Positions 9,304 through 17,634 of a stretch of 64,000 bases of DNA are shown here, piece after piece. A program made the position numbers and the translations under genes. Each line of letters opens with the position of its first letter. Positions within the stretch are counted from its first letter, which is position 1. The notes beneath the pieces were generated by a model that saw nothing but the letters and a program-made list of their open reading frames with translations, was not told the DNA's origin and did no database searches. Origin of the DNA: an uncultured Candidatus Binatia bacterium (GTDB taxonomy: Bacteria; Desulfobacterota; Binatia; UBA9968; JAJDTQ01); the NCBI GenBank assembly GCA_958295985.1, contig OY282432.1:2045282-2109281 (forward strand), read 5' to 3'.

Positions 9304-11070
9304 ATGGCAAGGGTTGCAGCGGACACACAAACGTCCGACACGGAAACGTCCGGCACGGCCGAGGACACCTTGGTCCGCAAGAGCCGGGACCGGAGCGTCG
9401 TCTCCGGCGGTCATCTGGTGGCCGCGGCGCTCGAGAACGAGGGCGTCGATACCATCTTCACGCTGTGCGGCGGTCACATCATCGACATCTACGACGGCTG
9501 CATCGACCACGGCATCCGCGTGGTGGACGTGCGCCACGAGCAGGTGGCGGCCCATGCCGCGGACGGCTACGCCCGGCAGACCGGCCGGTTGGGCTGCGTG
9601 GTCACCACCGCCGGGCCGGGTTTCACCAACGCGCTGACCGGCATTGCTACCGCGTTCCGCTCGGAAAGCCCGGTGCTCCACATCGGCGGACAGGGCGCCC
9701 TCACCCAGCACAAGATGGGCTCGCTGCAGGACCTGCCGCACGTGGACATCGCCGCCCCCATCACCAAGTTCTCGGCGAGCGTGCGTTCCACCGAGCGCAT
9801 CGCCGACATGGTGGCCATGGCCGCGCGCGAGTGCTTTGCCGGGGCGCCGGGTCCGAGCTACCTGGAGATCCCCCGGGACGTGCTCGACCGCGAAGTGCCG
9901 GCGGACAAGGCCATGACGCCGGAGCGCGGCCGCTACCGCGCGTCCACCGGCTCCGTCGGCGACCCCGCCGATATCGAGAAACTGGCCGAGCTGCTGGCGC
10001 GGTCCGAGCGCCCCGCGGTGCTGCTGGGCACGCAGGTGTGGACCTGCCGCGGGCACGAGGCCGCGGCGGCCTTGTTCAAGTCCCTCAACGCGCCCTGTTA
10101 CATGAACGGCGCCGCCCGCGGCCTGTTGCCGCCCGGCGACCCCCACTATTTCAACCGCACCCGCGCCGACGCCTTCAACGAGGCCGACGTCATCGTCATC
10201 GTGGGCACGCCGTTCGACTTCCGCATGGGTTACGGCCGGCGGCTGCGCGCCGACGCCACCGTGGTCCATATCGACATGGACTACCGTACCGTGGCCAAGA
10301 ACCGCGACGTCTCCCTGGGACTGGTGGGCGATCCCGGGGCGATCCTGAAGGCCGTGCACGCGGCGGTGGACGAACGCCCGGACAACGGCGCCGAGGGCCG
10401 CGCCGGCTGGCTCGCGCATCTCCGCGGCCTTGAGGGCGACCGCGCCGCGAAGCTCATGCCGCTGTTCCTTTCCGACGCCAACCCCATCCATCCTTACCGC
10501 GTCGCCTGGGAGCTCAACCGGTTCCTCACCGAGGACACCATCTACATCGGCGACGGCGGCGACGTGGTGACCATCAGCGCTCAGGCCGTGGAACCCCGGG
10601 CGCCGGGCAACTGGATGGACCCGGGCGCCCTCGGCGCATTGGGGGTGGGCACGGGCTTCGCGCTGGCCTCCAAGCTGGTGCATCCGGAAAAGGAGGTGCT
10701 GTGCTACTACGGCGACGGCTCCTTTGGCATGACCGCCTTCGACATGGAGACCGCCAACCGGTTCGGCGCCCCCTACATCGCTGTCGTCGGCAACAACTCC
10801 GCCATGAACCAGATCCGCTACGGACAGCTCTCCAAGTACGGCGACGAACGCGGCAACGTCGGCAACCTCCTTGGTGAGGTGCCCTTTTCCAGGTTCGCCG
10901 AGATGCTGGGTGGATACGGCGAGGAGGTCACCGACTGCCGCGAGATCGCGCCGGCGCTGCAACGGGCGCGCCGCGCGGTCAGGACCTCCGGCAAGTCGGC
11001 CGTCGTCAACGTCTGGGTGGACGCCGGTGAATGGGCGCCCGGCACCAAACGTCAGACCATGTACCGTTAG
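9304..11070 (+). CDS. ThDP-dependent oxalyl-CoA decarboxylase / 2-hydroxyacyl-CoA lyase-like enzyme
   Basis: 588 residues with the three-domain acetolactate-synthase fold. The ThDP-activating glutamate is Glu79 (DVRHEQVAAHAADGYARQTG). The ThDP/Mg motif begins with GDGSFG near residue 470 and closes with VGNNSAMNQ about 28 residues later. Domain architecture and the DPGALGALGVGTGFALA block match the oxalyl-CoA decarboxylase/HACL branch, but DGSFGMTAFDME replaces the usual DSAFGFSGME, and the family's C-terminal tail is not seen. About 30 Ser/Thr/Asp-rich N-terminal residues precede the fold. The frc-like gene begins 33 bases downstream, so an oxalyl-CoA or 2-hydroxyacyl-CoA substrate is inferred. 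Acetolactate synthase proper is unlikely: there is no small subunit gene. Confidence 0.75.
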   Translation: MARVAADTQTSDTETSGTAEDTLVRKSRDRSVVSGGHLVAAALENEGVDTIFTLCGGHIIDIYDGCIDHGIRVVDVRHEQVAAHAADGYARQTGRLGCVVTTAGPGFTNALTGIATAFRSESPVLHIGGQGALTQHKMGSLQDLPHVDIAAPITKFSASVRSTERIADMVAMAARECFAGAPGPSYLEIPRDVLDREVPADKAMTPERGRYRASTGSVGDPADIEKLAELLARSERPAVLLGTQVWTCRGHEAAAALFKSLNAPCYMNGAARGLLPPGDPHYFNRTRADAFNEADVIVIVGTPFDFRMGYGRRLRADATVVHIDMDYRTVAKNRDVSLGLVGDPGAILKAVHAAVDERPDNGAEGRAGWLAHLRGLEGDRAAKLMPLFLSDANPIHPYRVAWELNRFLTEDTIYIGDGGDVVTISAQAVEPRAPGNWMDPGALGALGVGTGFALASKLVHPEKEVLCYYGDGSFGMTAFDMETANRFGAPYIAVVGNNSAMNQIRYGQLSKYGDERGNVGNLLGEVPFSRFAEMLGGYGEEVTDCREIAPALQRARRAVRTSGKSAVVNVWVDAGEWAPGTKRQTMYR

Positions 11071-11103
11071 CAACGAACCGCTCACCGTCGATCAGGGAAC
11101 CTC

Positions 11104-12357
11104 ATGGACAAGGCACTTTCCGGCATTCGCATCCTGGACATGACCCACGTGCAGGCAGGACCCACTTCGAGCCAGCTCATGGCGTTTCTGGGCGCGGACG
11201 TCATCAAGCTCGAATCCCCCGCGGGGGACGCCACGCGCGGGCAGCTCCGGGACGTCTCCGATGCGGACAGCCTCTACTTCACCATGCTGAACTGCAACAA
11301 GCGCTCCATCACGGTGAACCTGAAAAACGCCCGGGGCAAGGAGGTCTTCACCCGGCTGGTGCGGGCCTGCGACGTGCTGCTGGAGAACTTCGGCCCCGGC
11401 GTGCTGGACCGTCTCGGGTTCGGTTGGGAGAAGGTGCACGAGTTGAACCCCCGGATGGTCATGGGCTCCATCAAGGGCTTCGGCAGCGATGGGCCTTACG
11501 CCGCCTTCAAGGCCTACGAGAACGTGGCCCAGGCCATGGGCGGCGCCATGAGCACCAGCGGCATGTTGGACGGTCCTCCGGTGGTGACCGGGGCGCAGAT
11601 CGGCGATTCCGGCACCGGCGTACACCTGCTGGCGGGGATCCTCGCGGCGCTGCTCCAGCGGGAGCGCACGGGACGCGGCCAGTACGTCGAGTGCGCCATG
11701 ATGGACTGCGTCATGAACCTCTGCCGCGTGAAGTTTCGGGACCATCAACGCCTCCAGCGCGGCCCCCTCGCCGAATACTCGGTGCAGGAGTTCGAGGACT
11801 TCACTCCCCGGGCCGGCAACGACTCCGGCGGCGGTCAGCTCGGCAACGCGGTCCCGTGCAAGCCCGGCGGCGCCAACGACTACCTCTACGTAGTCGTGCA
11901 GGAGCACGTATGGAACGCCTTGGCCGCGCGCATCGGCGGCGATTCGCTGGCCGCAGACCCGCGCTTCCGCGACATCGACGCGCGCCGCGCGAACCAGGCG
12001 GAGATGTGGCGCCTGCTGGCGGACTTCGCCCGGGACTACACCAAGTGGGAGCTCATGGAGATCCTGAACGAGCTCGACGTTCCCTGCGGGCCGGTCATGA
12101 GCACCGCGGACCTGGCCGACGACGAGCACGTCAAGCTCCGGGAGATGATGGTGGAAGTGGACCACCCCGAGCGCGGCCCCTGGCGCAACGTAGGCTGCCC
12201 CATCAAGCTCTCGGACTCCCCCGTGGAGATCAAACCCTCGCCGCTGCTGGGCGAGCATACGGACGAGGTGCTGAGCGAGGTCCTGGGCTACGGCGTGGAA
12301 GAGATTGCGGAGCTTCGGCGGGATGGGGCGTTCACGCGGAAACCGCCGACGGTTTGA
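11104..12357 (+). CDS. frc: CaiB/BaiF (type III) CoA-transferase, formyl-CoA:oxalate CoA-transferase-like
   Basis: 417 residues. The sequence follows the known Frc protein closely from memory: LDMTHVQAGP with Gln17, DSLYFTMLNCNKRSI, the catalytic-type aspartate Asp168 in GAQIGDSGTGVHL, RVKFRDHQRL, a glycine loop GGGQ in the middle of the protein, PCGPVMS, and PLLGEHTDEVL near the end. Frc swaps CoA between formyl-CoA and oxalate through an aspartyl-CoA anhydride intermediate, making oxalyl-CoA for the decarboxylase. The preceding ThDP gene fits that partner. Related type III transferases (for example acetyl-CoA:oxalate) share most motifs, so the acyl donor is not certain. Probably cotranscribed with the upstream gene. 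Confidence 0.78.
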   Translation: MDKALSGIRILDMTHVQAGPTSSQLMAFLGADVIKLESPAGDATRGQLRDVSDADSLYFTMLNCNKRSITVNLKNARGKEVFTRLVRACDVLLENFGPGVLDRLGFGWEKVHELNPRMVMGSIKGFGSDGPYAAFKAYENVAQAMGGAMSTSGMLDGPPVVTGAQIGDSGTGVHLLAGILAALLQRERTGRGQYVECAMMDCVMNLCRVKFRDHQRLQRGPLAEYSVQEFEDFTPRAGNDSGGGQLGNAVPCKPGGANDYLYVVVQEHVWNALAARIGGDSLAADPRFRDIDARRANQAEMWRLLADFARDYTKWELMEILNELDVPCGPVMSTADLADDEHVKLREMMVEVDHPERGPWRNVGCPIKLSDSPVEIKPSPLLGEHTDEVLSEVLGYGVEEIAELRRDGAFTRKPPTV

Positions 12358-12456
12358 AACGATTGGAAGATCAGGCTCACAAGACTTTTCAGGATGGACC
12401 CTTCCATGTGACTCTCTTGCCTTCGGGGACAGGGACTCAGGGGTGAAGGAAGTCCG

Positions 12457-13881
12457 ATGATCACGTCCATTCGCCTTGAGAACTTCAAGAACTTCGCCGA
12501 CGAGACGCTCCGCCTCGGGCCTTTCAGCGTGATCGTGGGCGCCAACGCGAGCGGCAAGAGCAACGTCCGCGATGCCTTCCGCTTCCTGCACGGCATCGGC
12601 CGCGGGTACGCCCTCCATGGCTATACCCTCTCGGAGATCATCCACGGAAAGTACGGCGCCGGCGGCCAGATGGAATGGGCAGGTATTCGCGGCGCACCCG
12701 ACGAGATCATTCGCTTCAAGAAGCGCGGCGCGGCGCTCGGCGACCATCTAGCAGGTATTCGCGGCGCACCCGACGAGATCATTCGCTTCGGGCAACCTGA
12801 TGGCGATTACGGTTGTTCGATCACAGTCGGTACCGACGAGCATTTTATTGACAACAGCGACTTACCCGGGTTGTCCGCTCTTTTTGGTTTCCGCTATTCG
12901 ATCACGGTCGGTAAAGACCCCGCTGACCCCGGGCTGTTCAAGACTATGAAAGAGAAACTCATAAGGGGGCCGCTGTACGAAACGATCTACACAAGCCACC
13001 CGGGGGATGATGACCCGGTCAATCTTCAGGACGACGACACGCACCTGCTCCTTCGCATGGGGAAGACCGGCACACAGAAGAAGTACGGTAATCGGATCAT
13101 GGTGCGGCCGGACCAGCCGGCGCTGACTCAGATCCGGGAGCACCGGACGCGAGTCGTGAAGTCCCAGAAGGACGACGCTGAACAACTCATCGGGATACTT
13201 GCCGGCATGCGCTTTCTCGACCTCGTGCCCGACCGGATGCGGCAGCCCGCCTTTCCCGGCCAGACTGTGTTGGGCGACCGCGGCGAGAACCTGCCGACGG
13301 TGTTGCAAGAGATCTGCGCCGACCCGGAACGCCGGGGAACCCTGACCGAATGGATCCGCGAGCTGACCCCCATGGACGTGCGGGACTTCGAGTTTCCGAC
13401 CGATCCCATCACCGGCCGGATACAGGTGGTTTTCAAGGAGGCGAACGGCAGGAGGGTGTCCGCCTACAGCGCGTCGGACGGCACGCTGCGCTTCCTCGCC
13501 CTGCTGGCGGCGTTGCTCGGTGAGAATCCCGTGGGGTTGTATTTCTTCGAGGAGATCGAGAACGGGATCCATCCCTCCAGGATGCGGCTGTTGATCGACC
13601 TGGTCGAGAGCCAGACCGAGAAGGGGAGGTGTCAGGTCGTCGCGACCACCCATTCGCCCGACCTGCTGGCCTTGGTCAACGACAAGACCTTCGAGAACAC
13701 CTCCATCGTCTACCGTGACGAGAACTCGGAGGACGGTATCATCCGTCCGGTGGCCAAACTGCCGAAGGCCAGGGAGTTGCGGAGGTCACAGGGTTTGGGA
13801 CGGCTGCACACGGCCGGCTGGATGGAGGACATACTGGCCTTCACCAAAGGAAACCACGAGGGTCAGGAGGCCGAAGGATGA
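12457..13881 (+). CDS. AAA/ABC-type ATPase of an OLD-like ATPase + TOPRIM pair
   Basis: 474 residues, SMC/RecF/OLD-type ATPase. It starts ITSIRLENFKNFADETLRL; the Walker A is GANASGKSN at residues 28-36. A signature-like SASDGTLRFLALLAALL lies near residue 345, the Walker B/Glu in YFFEEIENGIHPSRM near 365, and the H-loop in VATTHSPDLLALV. It overlaps the next gene by four bases (ATGA), and that gene carries TOPRIM-type acidic motifs. Together they resemble a two-gene split of the OLD nuclease architecture, a common anti-phage design. Oddly, a 13-residue block (AGIRGAPDEIIRF) occurs twice, at residues 75-87 and 99-111. Defence is inferred; DNA repair is the alternative. Confidence 0.8.
   Translation: MITSIRLENFKNFADETLRLGPFSVIVGANASGKSNVRDAFRFLHGIGRGYALHGYTLSEIIHGKYGAGGQMEWAGIRGAPDEIIRFKKRGAALGDHLAGIRGAPDEIIRFGQPDGDYGCSITVGTDEHFIDNSDLPGLSALFGFRYSITVGKDPADPGLFKTMKEKLIRGPLYETIYTSHPGDDDPVNLQDDDTHLLLRMGKTGTQKKYGNRIMVRPDQPALTQIREHRTRVVKSQKDDAEQLIGILAGMRFLDLVPDRMRQPAFPGQTVLGDRGENLPTVLQEICADPERRGTLTEWIRELTPMDVRDFEFPTDPITGRIQVVFKEANGRRVSAYSASDGTLRFLALLAALLGENPVGLYFFEEIENGIHPSRMRLLIDLVESQTEKGRCQVVATTHSPDLLALVNDKTFENTSIVYRDENSEDGIIRPVAKLPKARELRRSQGLGRLHTAGWMEDILAFTKGNHEGQEAEG
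12679..12789 (+). repeat. in-frame 39-bp direct repeat inside the ATPase gene
   Basis: Bases 12679-12717 and 12751-12789 are identical over 39 positions, offset 72 bases (24 codons). Further on, 12816-12832 and 12897-12913 match at 16 of 17 positions, offset 81 bases (27 codons). Both offsets preserve the frame, so this insertion-prone loop of the ATPase seems to have grown by local duplication. Confidence 0.9.
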
Positions 13882-14438
13882 ACGTCCTCCTCATCCCCGA
13901 AGACTTCCGTAATGACCAGTATATTCTGAAGCCTCTTTTTTCTCGGCTTTTCAGAACCATTGACAGACCCGCGACAGTTAAAGTCTGTCAGGACCCTTTG
14001 CTTGGCGGCGTCGGGGAAGCACTGAAACCGAAGCGCCTGACAGAGATCGTTCAACGGTATGAGGGAATGATAGACATCTTCATACTGTGCGTTGACCGCG
14101 ACGGCATGGCAGGCCGGCGTCAGAGACTTGATCAGATCGAGAAGAAATTTGCTCAAGCCGGCACATTCTTTGCCGTGAACGCTTGGGAAGAAATGGAAAC
14201 GTGGCTGCTTGCGGGCTTGCGCTTGCCTCGCAGTTGGCGCTGGGCTGACGTTCGCGCAGAGGTTCACGTCAAGGAACGGTATTTCGAACCGCTTGTGGCC
14301 CGACGCAGATTGTCCGACGCGCCCGGCGGCGGTCGAAAGCCTTTGGGAGAAGAGGCTTCAGGCCGGATAAGCGCGATCCGGCAGAAGTGCCCCGAGGATT
14401 TCGACCGCCTTGCCGAGCGTCTCGAAGCCGTGGTCTGA
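13878..14438 (+). CDS. TOPRIM-like nuclease partner (DUF4276/OLD-type) of the ATPase
   Basis: 186 residues, translationally coupled to the ATPase gene. The arrangement of acidic residues is that of a TOPRIM fold: an early glutamate in LLIPEDF (Glu8), then an Asp-x-Asp in FILCVDRDGM (Asp73/Asp75), then a late VNAWEEMETWLLAG block. Small proteins of this kind paired with an ABC-type ATPase are typical of bacterial two-gene immunity modules. Codon use is visibly less GC-biased than the flanking metabolic genes (runs such as TCTTTTTTCTCGGC at its start), which supports acquisition. The fold assignment comes from motif spacing only. Confidence 0.65.
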   Translation: MNVLLIPEDFRNDQYILKPLFSRLFRTIDRPATVKVCQDPLLGGVGEALKPKRLTEIVQRYEGMIDIFILCVDRDGMAGRRQRLDQIEKKFAQAGTFFAVNAWEEMETWLLAGLRLPRSWRWADVRAEVHVKERYFEPLVARRRLSDAPGGGRKPLGEEASGRISAIRQKCPEDFDRLAERLEAVV

Positions 14439-14468
14439 GGCCGGATGGCGAGGACGGCCTGAAGGGAG

Positions 14469-16625
14469 ATGGTAAGGAAGATGCAGGCAGGATCGGATCG
14501 ACATGAAGAAGTCCGTGCGGTGTTGCGTCAGGTGGAGTCCGAGGGACGAACGGCCCTGTCGCCCATCGAATGCAACGCGGTGCTGCGCGCCTACGGCATT
14601 GCCGTGCCCCGGGACGGCCTCGCCCAATCGTCGGTGGAAGCCGCGGACCTCGCCGTGGACATCGGCTTCCCCGCGGTGATGAAGATCGTCTCGGAAGACA
14701 TCCTGCACAAGAGCGAAGCCGGCGGCGTGCTGGTGGGGGTGGCCGACCGGGACCAGGCGGAGCGGGCATACCAGACCCTGATGCACAACGCCCGGGCCTA
14801 CAAGGCCGACGCCGCGCTGGCCGGGGTGCAGGTGCAGGGGCAGGTTTCCCGCAAGGGCGTGGAGGTCATCGTCGGCGCGGTGACCGACCCGAGCTTCGGC
14901 AAGGTGGTGGCCTTCGGGCTGGGCGGCGTACTGGTGGAGGTGCTGCGCGACGTAACCTTCCGGCTGGCGCCGGTCGGCCGCGACGAGGCCCTTGCCATGC
15001 TGGACGGCGTGGCCGCGGCGGAGATCCTCCGGGGTGTCCGGGGCGCGGCCGCGGTGCATCGGGAAGCGCTGGCGGAGGTTATCGTCAACGTCTCGGCGCT
15101 GGTGAGCGACTTCCCCGAGATCTGCGAGGTGGACCTCAACCCGGTGCTGGCCGACGCCGGAGGCGCCACCGCGGTGGACAGCGTGATGACCGTGGACTTC
15201 ACCCCGCAGCCCGAGCCGTATCGGCCGTCCCGGGACGAGATCGTCTCGGCCATGCAGCGCATCATGAACCCGAAGGCCGTGGCGGTCATCGGCGCCTCGG
15301 ACGGGGAAGGGAAGATCGGCAACTCGGTGATGAAGAACATCATCAACGGCGGCTATGCCGGCGCTCTCTATCCCATCAACCCCCGGGCCGGCGAGATCCT
15401 GGGCAGGAAGTGCTACAAGAGCGTCAAGGACATCCCGGAAGACGTGGACGTGGCCATCTTCGCGGTGCCGGCCAAGTTCTGCGCCGCGGCCATGACCGAA
15501 GTGGGGGAGAAGGGCATCCCCGGCGCGGTGATGATCCCGTCGGGCTTTGCCGAGGTGGGCGAGAAGGAGATGCAGGAGGAGTTGCTGGCCGAGGCGCGCA
15601 AGTACAACGTGCGCGTCATGGGCCCCAACATCTACGGCTTCTACTACACCCCCGCCAACCTGTGCGCCACGTTCTGCACGCCCTACGACGTCAAGGGGCC
15701 GGTGGCACTGTCGTCCCAGAGCGGCGGCGTGGGCATGTCCATCATCGGCTTCAGCCGCTCCACCCGATTGGGAGTCTCGGCCATTGTCGGCCTGGGGAAC
15801 AAGTCGGACCTGGACGAGGACGACCTGCTCACCTACTTCGAGCAGGACGACAACACCCAGGTGGTGGCCATGCACGCCGAGGACCTGAAGGACGGCCGCA
15901 GCTTCTACGAGGTGGCCAAGCGGGTGTCGGCGAAGAAACCCGTGGTGATGTTGAAGGCGGGGCGGACCCGGCTCGGCGCCCGGGCCGCGGCCTCCCACAC
16001 GGGCGCCCTGGCCGGCGACGACAAGGTCTACGACGACCTGCTGCGGGCCTGCGGCGTGGTGCGTGCCTACTCCCTCAACGACATGCTTCAGTTCGCTCGC
16101 GGGTTGTCGGTGCTGCCTGCGCCCAAGGGCGAGGAGATCGTCATCATCACCGGCGCCGGCGGATCGGGCGTGCTCCTGTCGGATGCGGTGGTGGCCAACG
16201 GCCTCTCGCTCATGAAGTTCCCCCAGGACCTGGACGAGGGTTTCAAGCAGTTCATTCCGCCCTTCGGGGCCTCGGGCAATCCCGTGGACATCACCGGCGG
16301 CGAGCCCCCCACCACCTACGAGCGGACCATCCGCTTCGGCCTGGAGGACGACCGCATCCACGCCCTGATCCTGGGCTACTGGCATACCATCATCACCCCG
16401 CCCATGGTGTTCGCCGAGCTGTGCGCGCGGGTGGTGCAGGAAGGCCGGGACAAGGGCATCGAGAAGCCGGTGGTGGTGTCGTTGGTGGGCGACGTCCAGG
16501 TGGAGGAGGCCTCGGAGTACCTCTACGAAAGGGGCATCGTGGCCTGCCCGTACACCACGGAGTTGCCGGTGGCGATCCTGGGCGCGAAGTACCAGTGGGC
16601 TCGCGGCGCGGGGCTGCTCGGATAG
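14469..16625 (+). CDS. ADP-forming acyl-CoA ligase (acetate--CoA ligase type, fused subunits)
   Basis: 718 residues, nucleoside-diphosphate-forming acyl-CoA synthetase superfamily, which interconverts acyl-CoA + ADP + Pi with acid + CoA + ATP. Domain order is ATP-grasp first (about 20-235, with FPAVMKIVSEDILHKSEAGG), then a Rossmann CoA-binding domain (about 262-360, PKAVAVIGASD), then succinyl-CoA-ligase-like domains (SSQSGGVGMSIIGFS). The phosphorylatable histidine is in AASHTGALAGDDK (near residue 509). It could recover ATP from a CoA thioester made by the upstream enzymes. The start may be ATG 14469 or ATG 14481; both have purine-rich leaders. Confidence 0.88.
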   Translation: MVRKMQAGSDRHEEVRAVLRQVESEGRTALSPIECNAVLRAYGIAVPRDGLAQSSVEAADLAVDIGFPAVMKIVSEDILHKSEAGGVLVGVADRDQAERAYQTLMHNARAYKADAALAGVQVQGQVSRKGVEVIVGAVTDPSFGKVVAFGLGGVLVEVLRDVTFRLAPVGRDEALAMLDGVAAAEILRGVRGAAAVHREALAEVIVNVSALVSDFPEICEVDLNPVLADAGGATAVDSVMTVDFTPQPEPYRPSRDEIVSAMQRIMNPKAVAVIGASDGEGKIGNSVMKNIINGGYAGALYPINPRAGEILGRKCYKSVKDIPEDVDVAIFAVPAKFCAAAMTEVGEKGIPGAVMIPSGFAEVGEKEMQEELLAEARKYNVRVMGPNIYGFYYTPANLCATFCTPYDVKGPVALSSQSGGVGMSIIGFSRSTRLGVSAIVGLGNKSDLDEDDLLTYFEQDDNTQVVAMHAEDLKDGRSFYEVAKRVSAKKPVVMLKAGRTRLGARAAASHTGALAGDDKVYDDLLRACGVVRAYSLNDMLQFARGLSVLPAPKGEEIVIITGAGGSGVLLSDAVVANGLSLMKFPQDLDEGFKQFIPPFGASGNPVDITGGEPPTTYERTIRFGLEDDRIHALILGYWHTIITPPMVFAELCARVVQEGRDKGIEKPVVVSLVGDVQVEEASEYLYERGIVACPYTTELPVAILGAKYQWARGAGLLG

Positions 16626-16674
16626 AGAGAATCAGGGACAGCACGTTAAACGACTTTCCGGATTGGAGGCAACC

Positions 16675-17634
16675 ATGGAGCGACTTCCGCGCGGGGCCAA
16701 CTTTCAACGCAGCCTGATGCTGTGGCAGATCGGATTGCATGTCGCCGGTGACCCGGACACGCCGTATTTCGGCAACCGGGACATGTGCATCTCGGTGGGG
16801 AGCGGGTCCGCGGACAACTTCCGCCCGTGGCTGCGCATGTCCACGGGCTCGCCCATCATCGCCCACGCGGTGGCCGGGGGGGACCTGGAGATGTCCATGG
16901 TCAATCCGTCGGCTTTCTTGACCCAGGCCTACCGTGGCACCGGGCTCTTCGAGGAGCCGCTGCCGCTCCGGGTGGTGGCCTGCTACCCGTCGTGGGACCG
17001 CTTCGTGTTCATGATCCACCCGCGCACCGGGCTGACGTCGCTGTCGCAGATCAAGGAGCGGCAATATCCGCTGCGGCTCTCCATCCGTGAGGACGCCACC
17101 CACTCCACCCGGGTGTTGCTGGACCAGACCCTGGAGATATACGGGTTCACATTGGCGGACCTCGAGTCCTGGGGCGGCGCCTTGCAGCTCAACGGCGGTC
17201 CCGGGGACGAGCGGCGCATGACCGCGCTGAGGGACGAGACCATCGACGCCGTGTTCGACGAGGGACTGGTGCTGTGGTTCGACGACGCTCTGGCGCGCGG
17301 CATGGCGCCGGTGACGCCGGAGGATTTCGCCATGGAGCGGCTCAATGCCCTGGGCTGGCGCACGGTGACCATGCCCGCGGGATGCTATCCCCACCTCAAG
17401 AGCGACCACACCTGCCTGGACTACGGTGGCTGGCCGCTTTACACTCGCGCCTCCCTGCCCGACGAAGACGTCTACCGGGTGTGCGAGGCGTTGCGGGAGC
17501 GTCAGGCCGAGATCTTCTGGGAGAGCTCGTTCACGGGCATCGACCAGTTGTGGAAGGACACCGAGGCCACCCCTCTCGACGTGCCGCTCCACTCCGGCGC
17601 CGAGAAGTGGTGCAAAGAGCAGGGTTACCTCTGA
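16675..17634 (+). CDS. TAXI/TRAP-type solute-binding-like protein without signal peptide
   Basis: 319 residues. The layout is that of a periplasmic binding protein of the TAXI class: CISVGSGSADNFRPWLRM, then GGDLEMSMVNPSAFLTQAY, then LSQIKERQYPLRLSIREDATH. No hydrophobic leader precedes this, and the ATG at 16675 has a GGAGG six bases upstream, so a missed signal sequence is unlikely. No TRAP membrane subunits are nearby. The stop overlaps the amidase ATG (TGATG). A cytoplasmic ligand-binding or enzymatic role in the same pathway is possible; the assignment is a fold-level guess. Confidence 0.6.
   Translation: MERLPRGANFQRSLMLWQIGLHVAGDPDTPYFGNRDMCISVGSGSADNFRPWLRMSTGSPIIAHAVAGGDLEMSMVNPSAFLTQAYRGTGLFEEPLPLRVVACYPSWDRFVFMIHPRTGLTSLSQIKERQYPLRLSIREDATHSTRVLLDQTLEIYGFTLADLESWGGALQLNGGPGDERRMTALRDETIDAVFDEGLVLWFDDALARGMAPVTPEDFAMERLNALGWRTVTMPAGCYPHLKSDHTCLDYGGWPLYTRASLPDEDVYRVCEALRERQAEIFWESSFTGIDQLWKDTEATPLDVPLHSGAEKWCKEQGYL

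Noticed and set aside
9119-9328. 69-codon - strand frame before the ThDP gene
   Set aside because: It overlaps the candidate promoter and the start of the ThDP gene, has no ribosome site, and shows no family resemblance.
14358-16385. 675-codon - strand frame opposite the ADP-forming ligase
   Set aside because: No recognisable domain and His/Arg-rich composition, while the + frame has the catalytic histidine and domain motifs of the ligase.
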